A stretch of 64,000 nucleotides of DNA from Acorus gramineus. Its lineage: Eukaryota; Streptophyta; Magnoliopsida; Acorales; Acoraceae. The notes under the pieces are model-generated. The model was not told where the DNA came from. It did not search any database and saw nothing but the letters and a program-made list of their open reading frames with translations. Shown one piece after another: positions 12,647-24,481 of the stretch. Every line of letters starts with the position of its first letter. The first letter of the stretch is position 1. A program made the translations under genes and the position numbers. The stretch lies in assembly GCA_030737835.1 (NCBI GenBank), contig JAUJYN010000016.1, forward strand, positions 930,001-994,000, written 5' to 3'.

Positions 12647-13003
12647 ATCTCGTCAGATGGGATGCGCAACGTCCCGGGTTGTAAGGTGAGTGGTTTGATT
12701 CCAATCCCCCCCCCTCTCTAGGGATGCGCTCGACCCGCATAGGCGCGCGTCGCGCATCGAAGGGGTCCCCTAGCTATTAGAAGCTATGCATGCACCCTTA
12801 TATGATCAATATGATGCTATGCATGCCACCCTAGATTTGTATGCTAGGGATATGCACCCTTATATCATGTATAGCGGCCTATGCATGTTTAGTTACCATA
12901 TTTTCATGCTAGGAAAGCCTCGACCTATGCATGCATCCTATTAGTTTAATTTATTTAAATCAAATGCGAGCATATGACTATTAGCATGCCTTAGGGAATA
13001 TTA

Positions 13004-13120
13004 AGGGGCCTTGCGAGGTCAACATTGAGACCCGGGCTAGGGTACTCCGTGTTCCTTGTTTGGTTGTCGGGATGTCCTATATCGAGACCTCATGGTGCCC
13101 TCCCAAGGTTTCTTTTCCCG
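13004..13120 (+). repeat. 117-bp module in C2 5' LTR, also present in internal region
   Basis: The block AGGGGCCTTGCGAGGTCAAC ... TTTCTTTTCCCG is closely similar to C2 internal 15157-15273 and occurs again at 19286-19402 and in both LTRs of element A. LTRs L0, D1, B1 and B2 lack it and have a short TATAACCTTGTT-type stretch in its place. Confidence 0.85.
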
Positions 13121-14729
13121 ATAATATTATAATATATGTTTCCCCGCATCTTGGTTATGCGCCCTGGAGGAATTCTGAAGAATTCATGACATTAGAGTTG
13201 TTGAGATGTGTTGTCGACGGATCCGAGTGGATCATATGCGTATGGATGGGCTGTTCTGTTCCCTTCGTTGGATCCGTGTAGAGACTGCCCCAGCGTTAGA
13301 AAGGCCGTCCCGTGAGAGGGCTCCCATCAGTAGGCACCTCCTGATTTGGGACGGACTGTGCTGAATGTGGGAGTGGCCAAGCGGCCTACGGAGTGGAGGA
13401 GAGACTATCGGTGGACCAAGGGTGACCAACAGCCTAGTCAGTCCAAATATCCTATGTCACCTATTGAAGGGTGAGGGTGAGGGTGTGGTGGGTCGGCGAT
13501 GTAGCGAACCACTGGTTGTGTGTAGTTCAAGGGTGATTAACAGCCTAGTCAGTCCCAATATCCTATGTCACCATATTGAGGGGTGAGGGTGAGGGTGTGG
13601 TGGGTCGGCGATGTAGCGACCCACTGGGTTGTGTAGTCATTGCTACTTTGAGGCTATGATTGTTTTGAGGTTCGTATGATTGTGATGCATAGTTTGGTGC
13701 CATTCACTGAGTGTGTTGCCAGGTAGAGGCTACCTGGAAGAGGGTTAGCGAATGATGTCGCGAGCATGGAATCGCTCTCCCCTTCGTTGGATCCGATGTA
13801 GGAACTCCCCAACTTTGGAGGCCAGGGAGAGGCTACCGGTGGACCAGGGGTGTAGAGCAGTCTAAGTCTCTCCCAAAGTTCTGAGATGTCTCCTTTCAGG
13901 AGTGAGGGTGTGGATGAGGCGAAGACGCATCCATCGTGACCCATTCATTGTTCGACCGTTCCCATAGATGTTGGGTCGGGTCATGTGATCGATGTTGAGG
14001 GACATCGTTGGGCGTTTATCTAGAGGTAGATGATCAAGTAGTGTTGAGTAGACCAGTAAGTCCGGGTCTCTTCGACCGACGGCATGGTATCTGGACCAGT
14101 AAATCCGGGTCTCTTCGACCGACGGTATTGTCTCTCCCCATAAGTCCCAAGAGACTCCTTTCAGGAGTGAGGGTGGGGGTGAGGTTGGTCACGCCGCCGC
14201 GTGACCCAGTGATCCTTGGGTTTCTACCCATGTTTTTCCTTGAAAAAGGGAACTGATTTATGTATTAACCTGTAGATGGTGATTGGTTTCCAGCCACTCA
14301 CTGAGCTTGTAGCTCACCCCTCGCATACTATTTCTTTTCAAGGGCAGTGTTGGGCGTGGAGCTGGAGCTTTCCTGTGGCGTGGTCTTATGGGCGTTGGAG
14401 CGTTCTTCCGGCGGGTGGCGAGTGCGAGGCTGTCAGCATTCCTAGAGTCATTTTATGCTTTGTAATCGCGCATGTGGCACAGGTTGTATTTTCTTTGGTC
14501 TAGACTTGGCTTCCACAGGACATTGATTGTGTATTCGGGTCTGTAATAATGTTTTTGATTTACAGACATTGTTATATATTATGCTTCCGCTTTTCAGTCA
14601 GTTATCTTTATCTTGCTTTGCCACCTTGTGTATTGTTGTTGGTGTCCTTATTGACCTCAGGTATTGATAACTGATATTATATTTTATTATTGCCACGTCT
14701 CGGGGACGCCTGGGGCGTGACAATAAAGG

Positions 14730-14741
14730 TGGTATCAGAGC
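14730..14741 (+). other. Primer-binding site of C2
   Basis: TGGTATCAGAGC, complementary to the 3' end of initiator tRNA-Met, seven bases after the LTR end. It is followed by CTGGTCCTGTCAGAGCC, which repeats CAGAGCC. Confidence 0.88.
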
Positions 14742-17424
14742 CTGGTCCTGTCAGAGCCTAAGTCTAGTCTTATAGATGATGAGTCGTAGGATTGTCATCC
14801 GAGTACTCTTGTGTTAGAAGTTATCTTAGGTTGCTGACATGCCTCATCGCATCCGTTGACGTGAACGTGACCCCCCTGGACCCACCCTTAAGTTGTCGAC
14901 TGGTTAGGGTCAGTTGTTAGATCTCTTGTGTGGGATTAAGGTTTGGGTAGGAGATTCCAGCCCAGTAGTGTGATAGTGATGAATTGGTTGCAATTTCTAA
15001 GGTATGGATTGCGTCTCGATAATGGAGCTTCTTCCCCGTGTATCGGTATCGCTGGTAACCATGGAGTTCGCGTGCGGCGCCAGTGTAAAGTGTTGAGGAT
15101 GTGGTGTATTGCTCATTAAGGGATGATGTCTTCTTCCAGACTTCCTACTCTGGATGAGGGGCCTTGCAGGGTCAGCGTTGAGACCCGGGCTAGGGTACTC
15201 CGTGTTCCTTGTTTGGTTGTCGGGGTATCCTATATCGGGACCTCATGGTGCCCTGCCAAGGTTTCTTTTCCCAGTCAAGGAATACCTTAGAAGCATCAAA
15301 TTGATGGTGGATTTTTCCCTCTCACTTGGAAGGTGCTGTAGCGAGTGGTGATGCGTACGATCGGGATTGGGTGCGTCCTATTGCAGCTTAGTGGGCGATC
15401 GCTTGTGGACTGGGTTCCATAGTGACACCTGGAGTCGCTTCGATATATCATTGTGTGTTGTAGCTGCCCGGTTGAGGCCAGAGCCCTGTGAGGTGCTCCC
15501 AGATGCTATGCTTGTTGGTGCGCCCATATGGCAGAGATAGCGGGCTGGGGAGGCTACCAGGTAGAGGCCCCACCGGGAGAGTGCTGCTAAATGATGTCGA
15601 GAGCGTGGACTCCCCGTGATGAATCTGCCCATGGAGTGCAGGATGCTGGAGTTCCAATGGTTATAGATGAGCGACCTATCTCTGGCGGCATGTAAGCACA
15701 GTTGTGCATACTGTCGCGTTTTGCCCCCACATTGGTCGCGAATAAGGAGACGAAATGCTAGCGTTCGTGATGGGACTCAACCGCCTATCAGATAGATGAC
15801 GTCGCATAGGCATTGTCGAGGTTCAACGACCCCTTAATGCGTGTCTTGTGGATTAAGTGCGGTTGAGCGGCTTACCTAGTGTGTAAGTGTTATCATGAGC
15901 GCCAGCCATGCTCGAGGAGCAGAATCTGAACTTAATTGTTCGTGGTGTTGTTTGATCTCCCCGTGGAGGTTGAAGATCAATTACCTTTGCCACGAATCGA
16001 TGATCTACTTGACCGCTCTGGGAGCGAGTGTCTGCTGTTAGATTGATCTTCGCACAAAGGTTCCGCAAGTTAGAGATCCGAGAGTTGGACATCCCGCAGA
16101 TGGCCTTTCGTGACCGTTCAGGCACTACGAGTTTTAAGTACTGCCGTCGGGGTTGACGAATGCGCCGGATGCCTTCGTGGATCTCAAAAGTTTTATTGGG
16201 TTCCGTGGACTACTTTGAGGTAGTCTTCATAGAGATTGCTGTGGTGTGATGAAAAAGGTGATGTGGGTGACTTTGTTTCCCTAGGTTTGCATGCCCTCAG
16301 GCAAAGTTTGAGAATCATCATCGCGTTGGAAAGCGTCAGTCCATGGAGATTCCTCAGCGGACGTGGGAGTGGGTTATCAGTGATCGTTGCAGACTCATTA
16401 ATGTCACGTTCGGGTCATGACGCCGTCTAGGTGATCAATGACCGACTGACTAAGTCCGCGCTTCCCTCCCTAATCCAACAGGTTGAGTCTCTGGACGCCT
16501 TGACGTGGGTTTCACCTTCGCGATTGTTCGTCTTCATTGCACTCCAGTCAGCGCTATTTTTGGGTAAGACGCGAGGGTTACTTTGAGGTTGTGGCGCAGC
16601 TTTTGGCACGAGCCTCCATTTAAGTATAGTGTTTCATCGCCGATGGACAGCCAGTCAAAGAGGACGATTCAGACCTTGGAGGACATGCTAATTGCCTGCG
16701 TGCTCGATGATGAGGGCAGTTGGGTGAGGCACCACCCATTTGTTGGGGTATGCCTGCAAGTGACTGCCATTCGAGCACCCAGATGGATCTGTGAAAGGCA
16801 CTCTACAGGCGCAGTTTTATACCTCCCTTGTGTTGGGACGGTTGTGGAGCGCCAGTTGGAGGGGCCATAAGTTAGTTGTTTGACCTTGCGGTGGCCCGGT
16901 TGGTTCGTGTGTAGATCTGCACCTCCAAGAACCGACAGAAGGCTACGCAGGTCATCGTCGCCAGGGGCTTCCCTTTGGGTTTGGCGACCATATTTTCAAG
17001 AAGGTGTTCTGGTTTAGGGGCACCCTCTGTTTCGACGTTTGGGGCAAGCAGAGTTTGCTCTTTAATGGGACCATTTCTCATCATTGAGTGGATTAGGGGA
17101 GGTGGCTTATCATGTAGCCTTTTCCCCACGGCTGGTTCATGCCCACGACATCGTCCTTGTCCCACGGCCGAGGCGTTATGTCAACGATCCTGCTCAGTCA
17201 TTCTGTTCGACCGCCTCATCCTTGAGGTGGATTTGTCGTTCGTGGAGCAGTGGATCGAGGTCAGGGACAAGCATGAGAAGAGGCTCCACGCTAAGACCGT
17301 TCCTTTGATTATACTGGGTTGGTAGCGCCAGTCCGATGCGAAGACCACTTGGGAGCAAAGGTCTAAGCTTGATACTTTCGGTCTTCCCTTTTGGGTTTCC
17401 TTAAATTTCGATGACTAAATTTCC
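14742..17424 (+). pseudogene. C2 internal region: relic gypsy pol with internal deletion
   Basis: Recognisable relics on the plus strand: RT block (about 15970-16235: degenerate [24 protein letters not shown] and a catalytic region degraded to VVFIEIA); integrase core (about 16340-16740: a remnant of IEIPQ, then PVKEDDSDLGGHA-like frames and the [13 protein letters not shown] block around the third catalytic residue); integrase C-terminal and GPFL block (about 17030-17250, ending DLSFVEQW); and a chromodomain remnant (about 17260-17370). Compared with element A, about 1.2 kb between the RT active site and the integrase core is missing, which removes RNase H and the H2C2 zinc finger. Gag is not recognisable; 14750-15900 contains the 117-bp module and unclassified sequence. 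D1 and D2 share this organisation. Confidence 0.82.
15157..15273 (+). repeat. 117-bp module, internal copy in C2
   Basis: Same orientation as the LTR copies. D1 (about 3063-3179) and D2 (about 60630-60746) have it in the matching internal position on the minus strand. Confidence 0.85.
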
Positions 17425-17438
17425 TAAGGGGGGAAGAA
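17425..17438 (+). other. Polypurine tract of C2
   Basis: TAAGGGGGGAAGAA lies immediately before the 3' LTR TG. The T2 elements A and B2 have the near-identical TAAGGGGGGGAGAA, and the preceding AATTTCC is also shared. Confidence 0.88.
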
Positions 17439-18250
17439 TGTTGTGCCTGTGTCATTTGGAGCGCTCTGTTTGAAGATTTGGGTACATAATTTTTTTTTCC
17501 TAAGTTATGTATTTCAATTTAGTATTTGGATTTGATTTTGTTAAAATCCAAGATGAAGAGGTTTAAATATGATTTTATTATGAGATGTCCAGTTTTGAGT
17601 TAGCTTTCGCACAGAAGTAGAATTAGATCAACTGGATTCTTGTAGTAAAAGTTATGGGTATTTTTCCAAGTATACCCCGGGGATGGAAATTCTGGCAGCA
17701 GCCCTGCTCAATGTTTAGCTCTAATTTCGGATTAGCTGGAGAGATTATCTGATCTTGCCATGAACATGAAAGTTGTAGATAATCTTCTTAGCTTTCCATC
17801 GGTCTTAGAATTGAGCAATTCGGAGCTGTATCGAGGAAGTTATGGCTGTTCCAGTAAAGCTTGCGCAGAATTTCTAGTCAAAGGGCGACTAGGTCTTTTC
17901 CCCTTTAGATATTTGTGTGCTAAAAAGGCTCTCTCTCTCTCTCTCTCCCTCTCACTTCCACGACCAGCCTCTTCTGGTCTCTCCTCTCTTTTCAAACCCC
18001 TCCCCCTAGGTGTTTGATAAAATGATTCAATGAGAAGAGAAGGTGGAGGTGCTAGTGCAAGTGGATCTTTGTGTTTGTGTGTTGTTTGTTGTTCTCCCCT
18101 CTATATCAAGTCCCCTTTTGCATGATCTCCCCCCCCCTGTTTTGCTGCTGAAGAGGAGGCTGAGGAGAGGCTAGAGGCGGTGGTGGTGGTTGAGGTGGTC
18201 ACGGGTGCGTCGAGGGCCCCCGAACCTCCCCCTTTTGTTCCCCCTCCAAG

Positions 18251-18924
18251 GTGAGCTCCTCCCCTCCTTTTCTTGATATTTTTGGCTTAAGGGGAAGTTG
18301 GGAAGGTCATGCATGTTGGGTAGAGGTGTTAGGGTGTGTGTGAGGGGTTAGGATGGGTGAAAAAGGGGTTAGAATGGCTTGGGCGCGCGCTGGGCGTGGT
18401 CTGCGCGCGTGCGGGCGCAGGCGGGCGCAGTCAGGCGCGGTGTGTGCACGCGGGTGCGCGCGCGCGCGGGCGTGCGCGCAAGCGTGCGCGTGCACGGGCA
18501 GGGCGCCTGGGCACTGCGCCTGGGCGCGGAGCTGGGAACCAGTGTGCGTGCGTGCGTGCGCGTACTGGGGAGTGCGCGGGGTGCTGCGCGAGGGGCGCGG
18601 GCTAGAAGCGCGGTGCGCGCGGGCGTGAGCGAGCTTGTGCATGCGTGCGGCAGCGCGTCTAGGCACGCGGGCAGGCGCGCGGCAGTGCGCTGATGGTGTT
18701 GGGGTGTGTGCGCGCGTGCACATTCATGCGTGCGCGTGCGGGGGGCCTTGCGTATGGCTGCCCGAGGGTTCGGGTAGGTGTCGGGGCGCTCGGACTCGCG
18801 TGTGTACGCGCGTGCTCGCATGCGTGCGAGCCCGTATGCATGCTTATCTGAGTTTTGGGTATTTCTAAGCATTTCTTGTATAAATTGTGTTGTTTCTCAC
18901 CAGTTGGGTGCCCCTACCTTGCAG
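18251..18924 (+). other. Candidate LTR intron 1 in C2 3' LTR, followed by 39-nt micro-exon
   Basis: Donor CCAAG/GTGAGC at 18251, acceptor ACCTTGCAG ending at 18924, then 39 nt (18925-18963) before a GTGAGT donor at 18964. Confidence 0.55.
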
Positions 18925-19285
18925 ATCTCGTCGGATGGGATGCGCGAGGTCCCGGGTCGTAAGGTGAGTGGTTTGATTCCAATCCCCCCCCCCCCCTCTC
19001 TAGGGATGCGCTCGACCCGCATAGGCGCGCGTCGCGCATCGATGGGGTCCCCTAGCTATTAGAAGCTATGCATGCACCCTTATATGATCAATATGATGCT
19101 ATGCATGCCACCCTAGATTTGTATGGTAGGGATATGCACCCTTATATCATGTATAGAGGCCTATGCATGTTTAGTTACCATATTTTCATGCTAGGAAAGC
19201 CTCGACCTATGCATGCGTCCTATTAGTTTAATTTATTTAAATCAAATGCGAGCATATGACTATTAGCATGCCTTAGGGAATATTA

Positions 19286-19402
19286 AGGGGCCTTGCGAGG
19301 TCAACATTGAGACCCGGGCTAGGGTACTCCGTGTTCCTTGTTTGGTTGTCGGGATGTCCTATATCGGGACCTCATGGTGCCCTCCCAAGGTTTCTTTTCC
19401 CG
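19286..19402 (+). repeat. 117-bp module in C2 3' LTR
   Basis: Matches the 5' LTR copy at 13004-13120 and the internal copy at 15157-15273, flanked by the same AATATTA and ATAATATT context as in the 5' LTR. Confidence 0.85.
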
Positions 19403-20993
19403 ATAATATTGTAATATATGTTCCCCGCATCTTGGTTATGCGCCCTAGAGGAATTCTGAAGAATTCATGACATTAGAGTTGTTGAGATGTGTTGTCGGCG
19501 GATCCGAGTGGATCATATGCGTATGGATAGGCTGTTTTGTTCCCTTCGTTGGATCCGTGTAGAGACTGCCCCAGCGTTAGAAAGGCCGTCCCGTGAGAGG
19601 GCTCCCATCAGTAGGCACCTCCTGATTTGGGACGGACTATGCTGAATGTGGGAGTGGCCAAGCGGCCTACGGAGTGGAGGAGAGACTATCGGTGGACCAA
19701 GGGTGACCAACAGCCTAGTGAGTCCCAATATCCTATGTCACCTATTGAGGGGTGAGGGTGAGGGTGTGGTGGGTCGGCGATGTAGCGACCCACTGGATGT
19801 GTGTAGTTCAAGGATGATTAACAGCCTAGTCAATCCCAATATCCTATGTCACCATATTGAGGGGTGAGGGTGAGGATGTGGTGGGTCGGCGATGTAGCGA
19901 CCCACTGGGTTGTGTAGTCATTGCCACTTTGAGGCTATGATTGTTTTGAGGTTCATATGATTGTGATGCATAGTTTGGTGCCATTCACTGAGTGTGTGGC
20001 CAGGTAGAGGCTACCGGGAAGAGGGTTAGCGAATGATGTGACGAGCGTGGAATCGCTCTCCCCTTCGTTGGATCCGATGTAGGAACTCCCCGACTTTGGA
20101 GGCCAGGGAGAGATGGACCAGGGGTGTAGAGCAGTCTAAGTCTCTCCCAAAGTCCCGAGATGTCTCCTTTCAGGAGTGAGGGTGTGGATGAGGCGAAGAC
20201 GCATCCATCGTGACCCATTCATTGTTCGACCGTTCCCATAGATGTTGGGTCGGGTCATGTGATCGATGTTGAGGGCCATCGTTGGGCGTTTATCTAGAGG
20301 TAGATGATCAAGTAGTGTTGAGTAGACCAGAAAGTCCGAGTCTCTTCGACCGACGGCATGGTATCTGGACCAGTAAATCCGGGTCTCTTCGACCGACGGT
20401 ATGGTCTCTCCCCATAAGTCCCAAGAGACTCCTTCGGGAGTGAGGGGGGGGTGAGGTTGGTCGCGCCGCTGCGTGAACCAGTGATCCTTGGGTTTCTACC
20501 CATGTTTTTCCTTGAAAAAGGGAACTGATTTATGTATTAACTTGTAGATGGTGATTGGTTTCCAGCCACTCACTGAGCTTGTAGCTCACCCCTCGCATAC
20601 TGTTTCTTTTCAGGGGCAGTGTTGGGCGTGGAGCTGGAGCTTTCATGTGGTGTGGACTTATGGGCGTTGGAGCGTTCTTCCGGCGGGTGGCGAGTGCGAG
20701 GCTGTCAGCATTCCTAGAGTCATTTTATGCTTTGTAATCGCTCATGTGGCACAGGTTGTATTTTCCTTGGTCCAGACTTGGCTCCCACAGGACATTGATT
20801 GTGTATTCGGGTCTGTAATAATGTTTTTGATTTACAGACATTGTTATATATTATGCTTCCGCTTTTCAGTCAGTTATCTTTATCTTGCTTTGCCGCCTTG
20901 TGTATTGTTGTTGGTGTCCTTATTGACCTTAGGTATTGATAACTGATATTATATTTTATTTTGCCAAGTCTCGGGGATGCCCGGGGCTTGACA

Positions 20994-23531
20994 CGATCAG
21001 TACTCTTCCGAGTGCATTGGTGATACCTACGGATGGGAGCCCTCTGTCAGGACAACTAAACCCGAGAAGTTCCTACCTCGGATCCAACGAAGGGGAGAAC
21101 GATTCCCACGTTTGCAAAGCAAACCCGATGGAAAACAACTACTCTCGATACTCACTTATCGAGATATCAAAACACAGGCATAACAACAATCAACATACTC
21201 ATATTAACCTTAAAGTAGTCATAGTCCCGATACGGGAGTAACTACACAATTTAGTGGGTCGTAACATCGCCGACCCACCCCACGCTCACCCTTTAGGGGT
21301 GTCATGGGTCTTTTGGGACAGACTAGACCACTCTCCACCCCTGGTCCACCCGGTAGCCTCTCCCACACTCCGTAGCCTCTACCTGGTATACTCCCACTAT
21401 CAGTACTGTCCGACGCATCGGAGGTACCTACGGACGGGAGCCCTCTGTCAGGTCAGCTTTCCAACGCCGGGGAGTCCCTACATCGGATCCAACCAAAAGG
21501 AGAAGACAGCCTACTCACGCGCGTACGATCCTCTTGGATCTGCAGACAACGATTTCTAACACTACTAATGTCATGAATTCTCAAGAATTCCTCCAGGGCG
21601 CATAACTAAGATGCTGGGAAACATATATTATAACAACAAGGTTATAATATTCTCTAAGGCATGCTTATCACAATATGCTCACATTTGATTTAATTAAATT
21701 AAACTAAATGGGAACATGCATAGATCGGGGCTTTCCAATCACGGGACATGGTGTCTAGGCATGTATGGGCCTCTATACATGGTATATGGATGCATATCCC
21801 TAGCATACAAGGTCTAATATGGCATTGTTACATCATATTAATCATGCATTAACATGGTATCTACATATTATAGCTAGGGGGCCCCATCGATGCGCGACGC
21901 GCGTCTATGCGGGTCGAGCGCATCCCTAGAGAGGGGGGGGGGGGGTTGGAATCAAACCACTCACCATACGACCCGGGACCTCGCGCATCCCATCCGACGA
22001 GATCTGCAAGGTAGGGGCATCGAATTTGGTGAGTAACAACACAATTTACACATAGAAATCATTAGAAATACCCAATACTCGGACAAGCATGCATACAGAC
22101 TCGCACGCATGCGAGCACGCACGTACGCACGCGAGTCCGAGTGCCCCGACACCTACCCGAACCCTCGGGCAGCCACACGCATGGCCCCCCGCACGCGCAC
22201 GCACGCATACGCACGCACGCACGCGCCCCAGCACCCTCGGCGCACTGCCGCGCTCCTGCCCGCGCGCCCAGACGCGCTGTCGCGCGCGCGCGCACGCTCG
22301 CGCGCGCCCGCGTGCACCACGCGTCCAGCCCAGCGCGTACCCGCGCACATTGCGCCCCCCGCGCAGCACCCTGTGCGCACGCCCCAGCACGCGCACGCAC
22401 GCGCGCGCACGCACTGGTCCCCAGCCCCGCGCCCAGGCGCATGCCCAGGCGCACTGCCCCGCGCGCACCCCCGCTCGCGCCAGCACCCGCGCGCCCACTC
22501 CGCGCGCACCCGCGTGCGTCTGCGCGCCCGACTGGGCCTGCGCGCGAGCCTGCGCGCGCGCTCGCGCAGACAGTACCCAGCGCGCGCCCAGCCTATCCTA
22601 ACCCCTTTTTAACCCTCCCCAACCCCTCACACACACTCTAACACATCTACCCAACATGCATGACCTTCCCAACCATCCATAAGCCATAAAAACCAAGAAA
22701 AGAAGGGGAAAGGCTCACCTTGAGAGGGGAAAAGAAAGGGGGAGGTTCGGGGGCCTTCGACGCACCCGCGACCACCTCAACCACCACCACCACTACCACC
22801 ACCTCCTCAGCCCTCCTATGGCTGCAAATCAGGGGGGAAAGATCATGAAAAGGGAGCTAGAGAGAGGAGGACAAACAACAACAACAACACTTACACAAAC
22901 ACTCACTTGCACTTGCACCTTCTCCTTCTCTTCTCTTTGAGGAGTTTTCACAACAAGGGGGGGGGTGTGAAAGAGACAAGAGAGACTCAAGAGTGGACGT
23001 GGAAGTGAGAGGGAGAGAGAGAGAGAGAGAAGATATTTATTTGCACACAAATATCTAAGGAAGGATGGAAATGACTAAGTCGTCCTTTGACTAGAAATTC
23101 TGCGCATGCTTCACTAGAACAGCCATAACTTCCTCGATATAGCTCCGAATTGCACAATTCCAATTCCGTTGGAAAGCTAAGAAGATTATCTACAACTTTC
23201 ATGTTTATTCCAAGATCAAATAATCTTTCCAGCTATTCCGAAATTAGAGCTAAACATAGAGCAGGGCTGCTGCCAGAATTTTCATCCCCGGGGTATACTT
23301 GGAAAAATACCCATAACTTTTACTACAGGAATCCAGTTGATCTAATTCCACTTTTGTACGAAAGCTAACTCAAAACTGGACATCTCATAATAAAATCATA
23401 TTTAAACCTCTTCATCTTGAATTTTAACAAAATCAAATCCAAATACCAAATTGGAAATACATAACTTCGAGGAAAAAAAATTGTGTAGCCAAATCTGCAA
23501 TCAGAGCGCTCCAAATGACACAGGCACAACA
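20994..23531 (-). mobile_element. C3 solo LTR, right portion (T1, minus strand)
   Basis: Continues from 11129 after removal of C2 and ends at 23531 with the reverse complement of TGTTGTGCCTG. It is flanked by GTAGA (23532-23536), identical to 9998-10002, and has no PBS or internal sequence on either side, so this is a solo LTR left by LTR-LTR recombination. Total LTR length is about 3.66 kb. It contains a poly-G run near 21938, the GC core (about 22085-22600) and a GA microsatellite near 23010. Confidence 0.92.
22004..22718 (-). other. Candidate LTR intron 1 in C3, minus strand, with 39-nt micro-exon
   Basis: Minus-strand donor CTCAAG/GTGAGC at 22718, acceptor TACCTTGCAG ending at 22004, then 39 nt (22003 down to 21965) and donor GTGAGT at 21964. 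Exactly the C2 arrangement in an independent insertion. Confidence 0.55.
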
Positions 23532-24481
23532 GTAGAGGAGTCTAATCTCTCCAAAAGTCCTATGTCACCTCTAAAGGGTGAGGGTGAGGGTGAGGATGAG
23601 GTGAAGACACGTCGCCGCGTGACCCATTCGTTGTTCGTCCGTTCCCATAGTTGTTGGGTCCGGTTGCGTATCGATGTTCAAAGACATCATTGGGCAGTTA
23701 TCTCGATGTAGATGATCCAGTAGTGTTGTGTAGACCAGTAATTCTGGGTCTCTTTGACCAACGGTATGGTCTCTCCCCAAGAGTCCCAAGAGTCTCCCTC
23801 CGGGAGTGAGGGTGAGGGTGAGGTTGGTGATCCAGTAGTGTTGTGTGGACCAGTAATTCCGCGTCTCTTCGACCAACGGTATGGTCTCTCCCCAAAAGTC
23901 CCAAGAGTCATCCTCTGGGAGTGAGGGTGAGGGTGAGGTTGGTCCCATCGCCCTGTGACCTTGTTGTCCATTGGGTTTTCACCCATGTTTTCCTTGAAAG
24001 GAAATTGCTTTAGTATTGAATGGTTGTATTGGTGATTGGTTTACAGCCACTCACCGAGCTTATAGCTCACCCCTCGCATACTGTTTCTTTTCAGGGGCAA
24101 TGTTGGGCGTGGAGCTGGAGCTTCCCTGTGGCGTGGCCTTATGTGCGTGGAGCGTTCTTTCTGGCTGGTGACGAGTGCAAGTCTGTCAGCAGTCCTAGAG
24201 TCATTTTATGTAATGTAAATCGTGCATGTGGCACAGGTTGTATTTTATTTGGACTAGACTTGGCTCTCACATGACAGTGATTGTGTATTCAAGTCTGTAA
24301 TATATTTTTGGCTTACAGACATTGTTGATATCTTATGCTTCCGCTTTTTAGTTGAGTTATCAGTTATCATTGGTTTGCCAGCTTGTGTATTGTTTATTGG
24401 AGTCATTATTGATCTCTTGTACTTGATAGCTGATATTTCATTATTGCCACGTCTCGGGGACAGCCGCCTTGGGGCGTGACA
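23532..24481 (+). mobile_element. L3: LTR segment right of C3, with LTR end
   Basis: Resumes after the second GTAGA and runs through GGTGAGGGTGAGGGTG blocks, a 110-bp local duplication (about 23715-23830 and 23828-23945, each with CAGTAGTGTTGTGT and ATGGTCTCTCCCC), the GCTCACCCCTCGCATACTGT block and ends at GGGGCGTGACA (24481). The following bases belong to a different LTR (L5). Confidence 0.82.

Larger units (their letters stand above)
11130..14722 (+). mobile_element. C2 5' LTR (3.59 kb)
   Basis: TG start at 11130, CA end at 14722 followed by the PBS. Contains a CT microsatellite (about 11620-11643), the intron-like block with GC-rich core (about 12060-12560), the 117-bp module (13004-13120), and two GGTGAGGGTGAGGGTG blocks near 13475 and 13584. 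Confidence 0.92.
11130..20993 (+). mobile_element. C2: complete non-autonomous T1 element (9.86 kb)
   Basis: Structure from left: 5' LTR 11130-14722, PBS 14730-14741, relic internal region, polypurine tract 17425-17438, 3' LTR 17439-20993. Both LTRs begin TGTTGTGCCTG and end GACA. Flanks are TGATC (11125-11129) and CGATC (20994-20998), a 5-bp target duplication with one mismatch. It lies in opposite orientation inside solo LTR C3. LTRs sum to 7.1 kb against 2.7 kb of internal sequence, and no gag-pol frame is intact, so it must have been mobilised in trans or have lost coding capacity early. Scattered LTR differences show it is not a very recent insertion. Confidence 0.92.
17439..20993 (+). 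mobile_element. C2 3' LTR (3.56 kb)
   Basis: Matches the 5' LTR block for block, including the 117-bp module (19286-19402), GC core (about 18380-18850) and CT repeat (about 17930-17950). The terminal block reads CCCGGGGCTTGACA, a variant of the usual CTGGGGCGTGACA. Confidence 0.92.

Noticed and set aside
13475-13600. GGTGAG tandem repeats as telomeric repeats or CRISPR-like array
   Set aside because: The unit is GGTGAG, not TTTAGGG, in short runs of two to four at a fixed LTR position, and there are no spacers. It is an LTR component.
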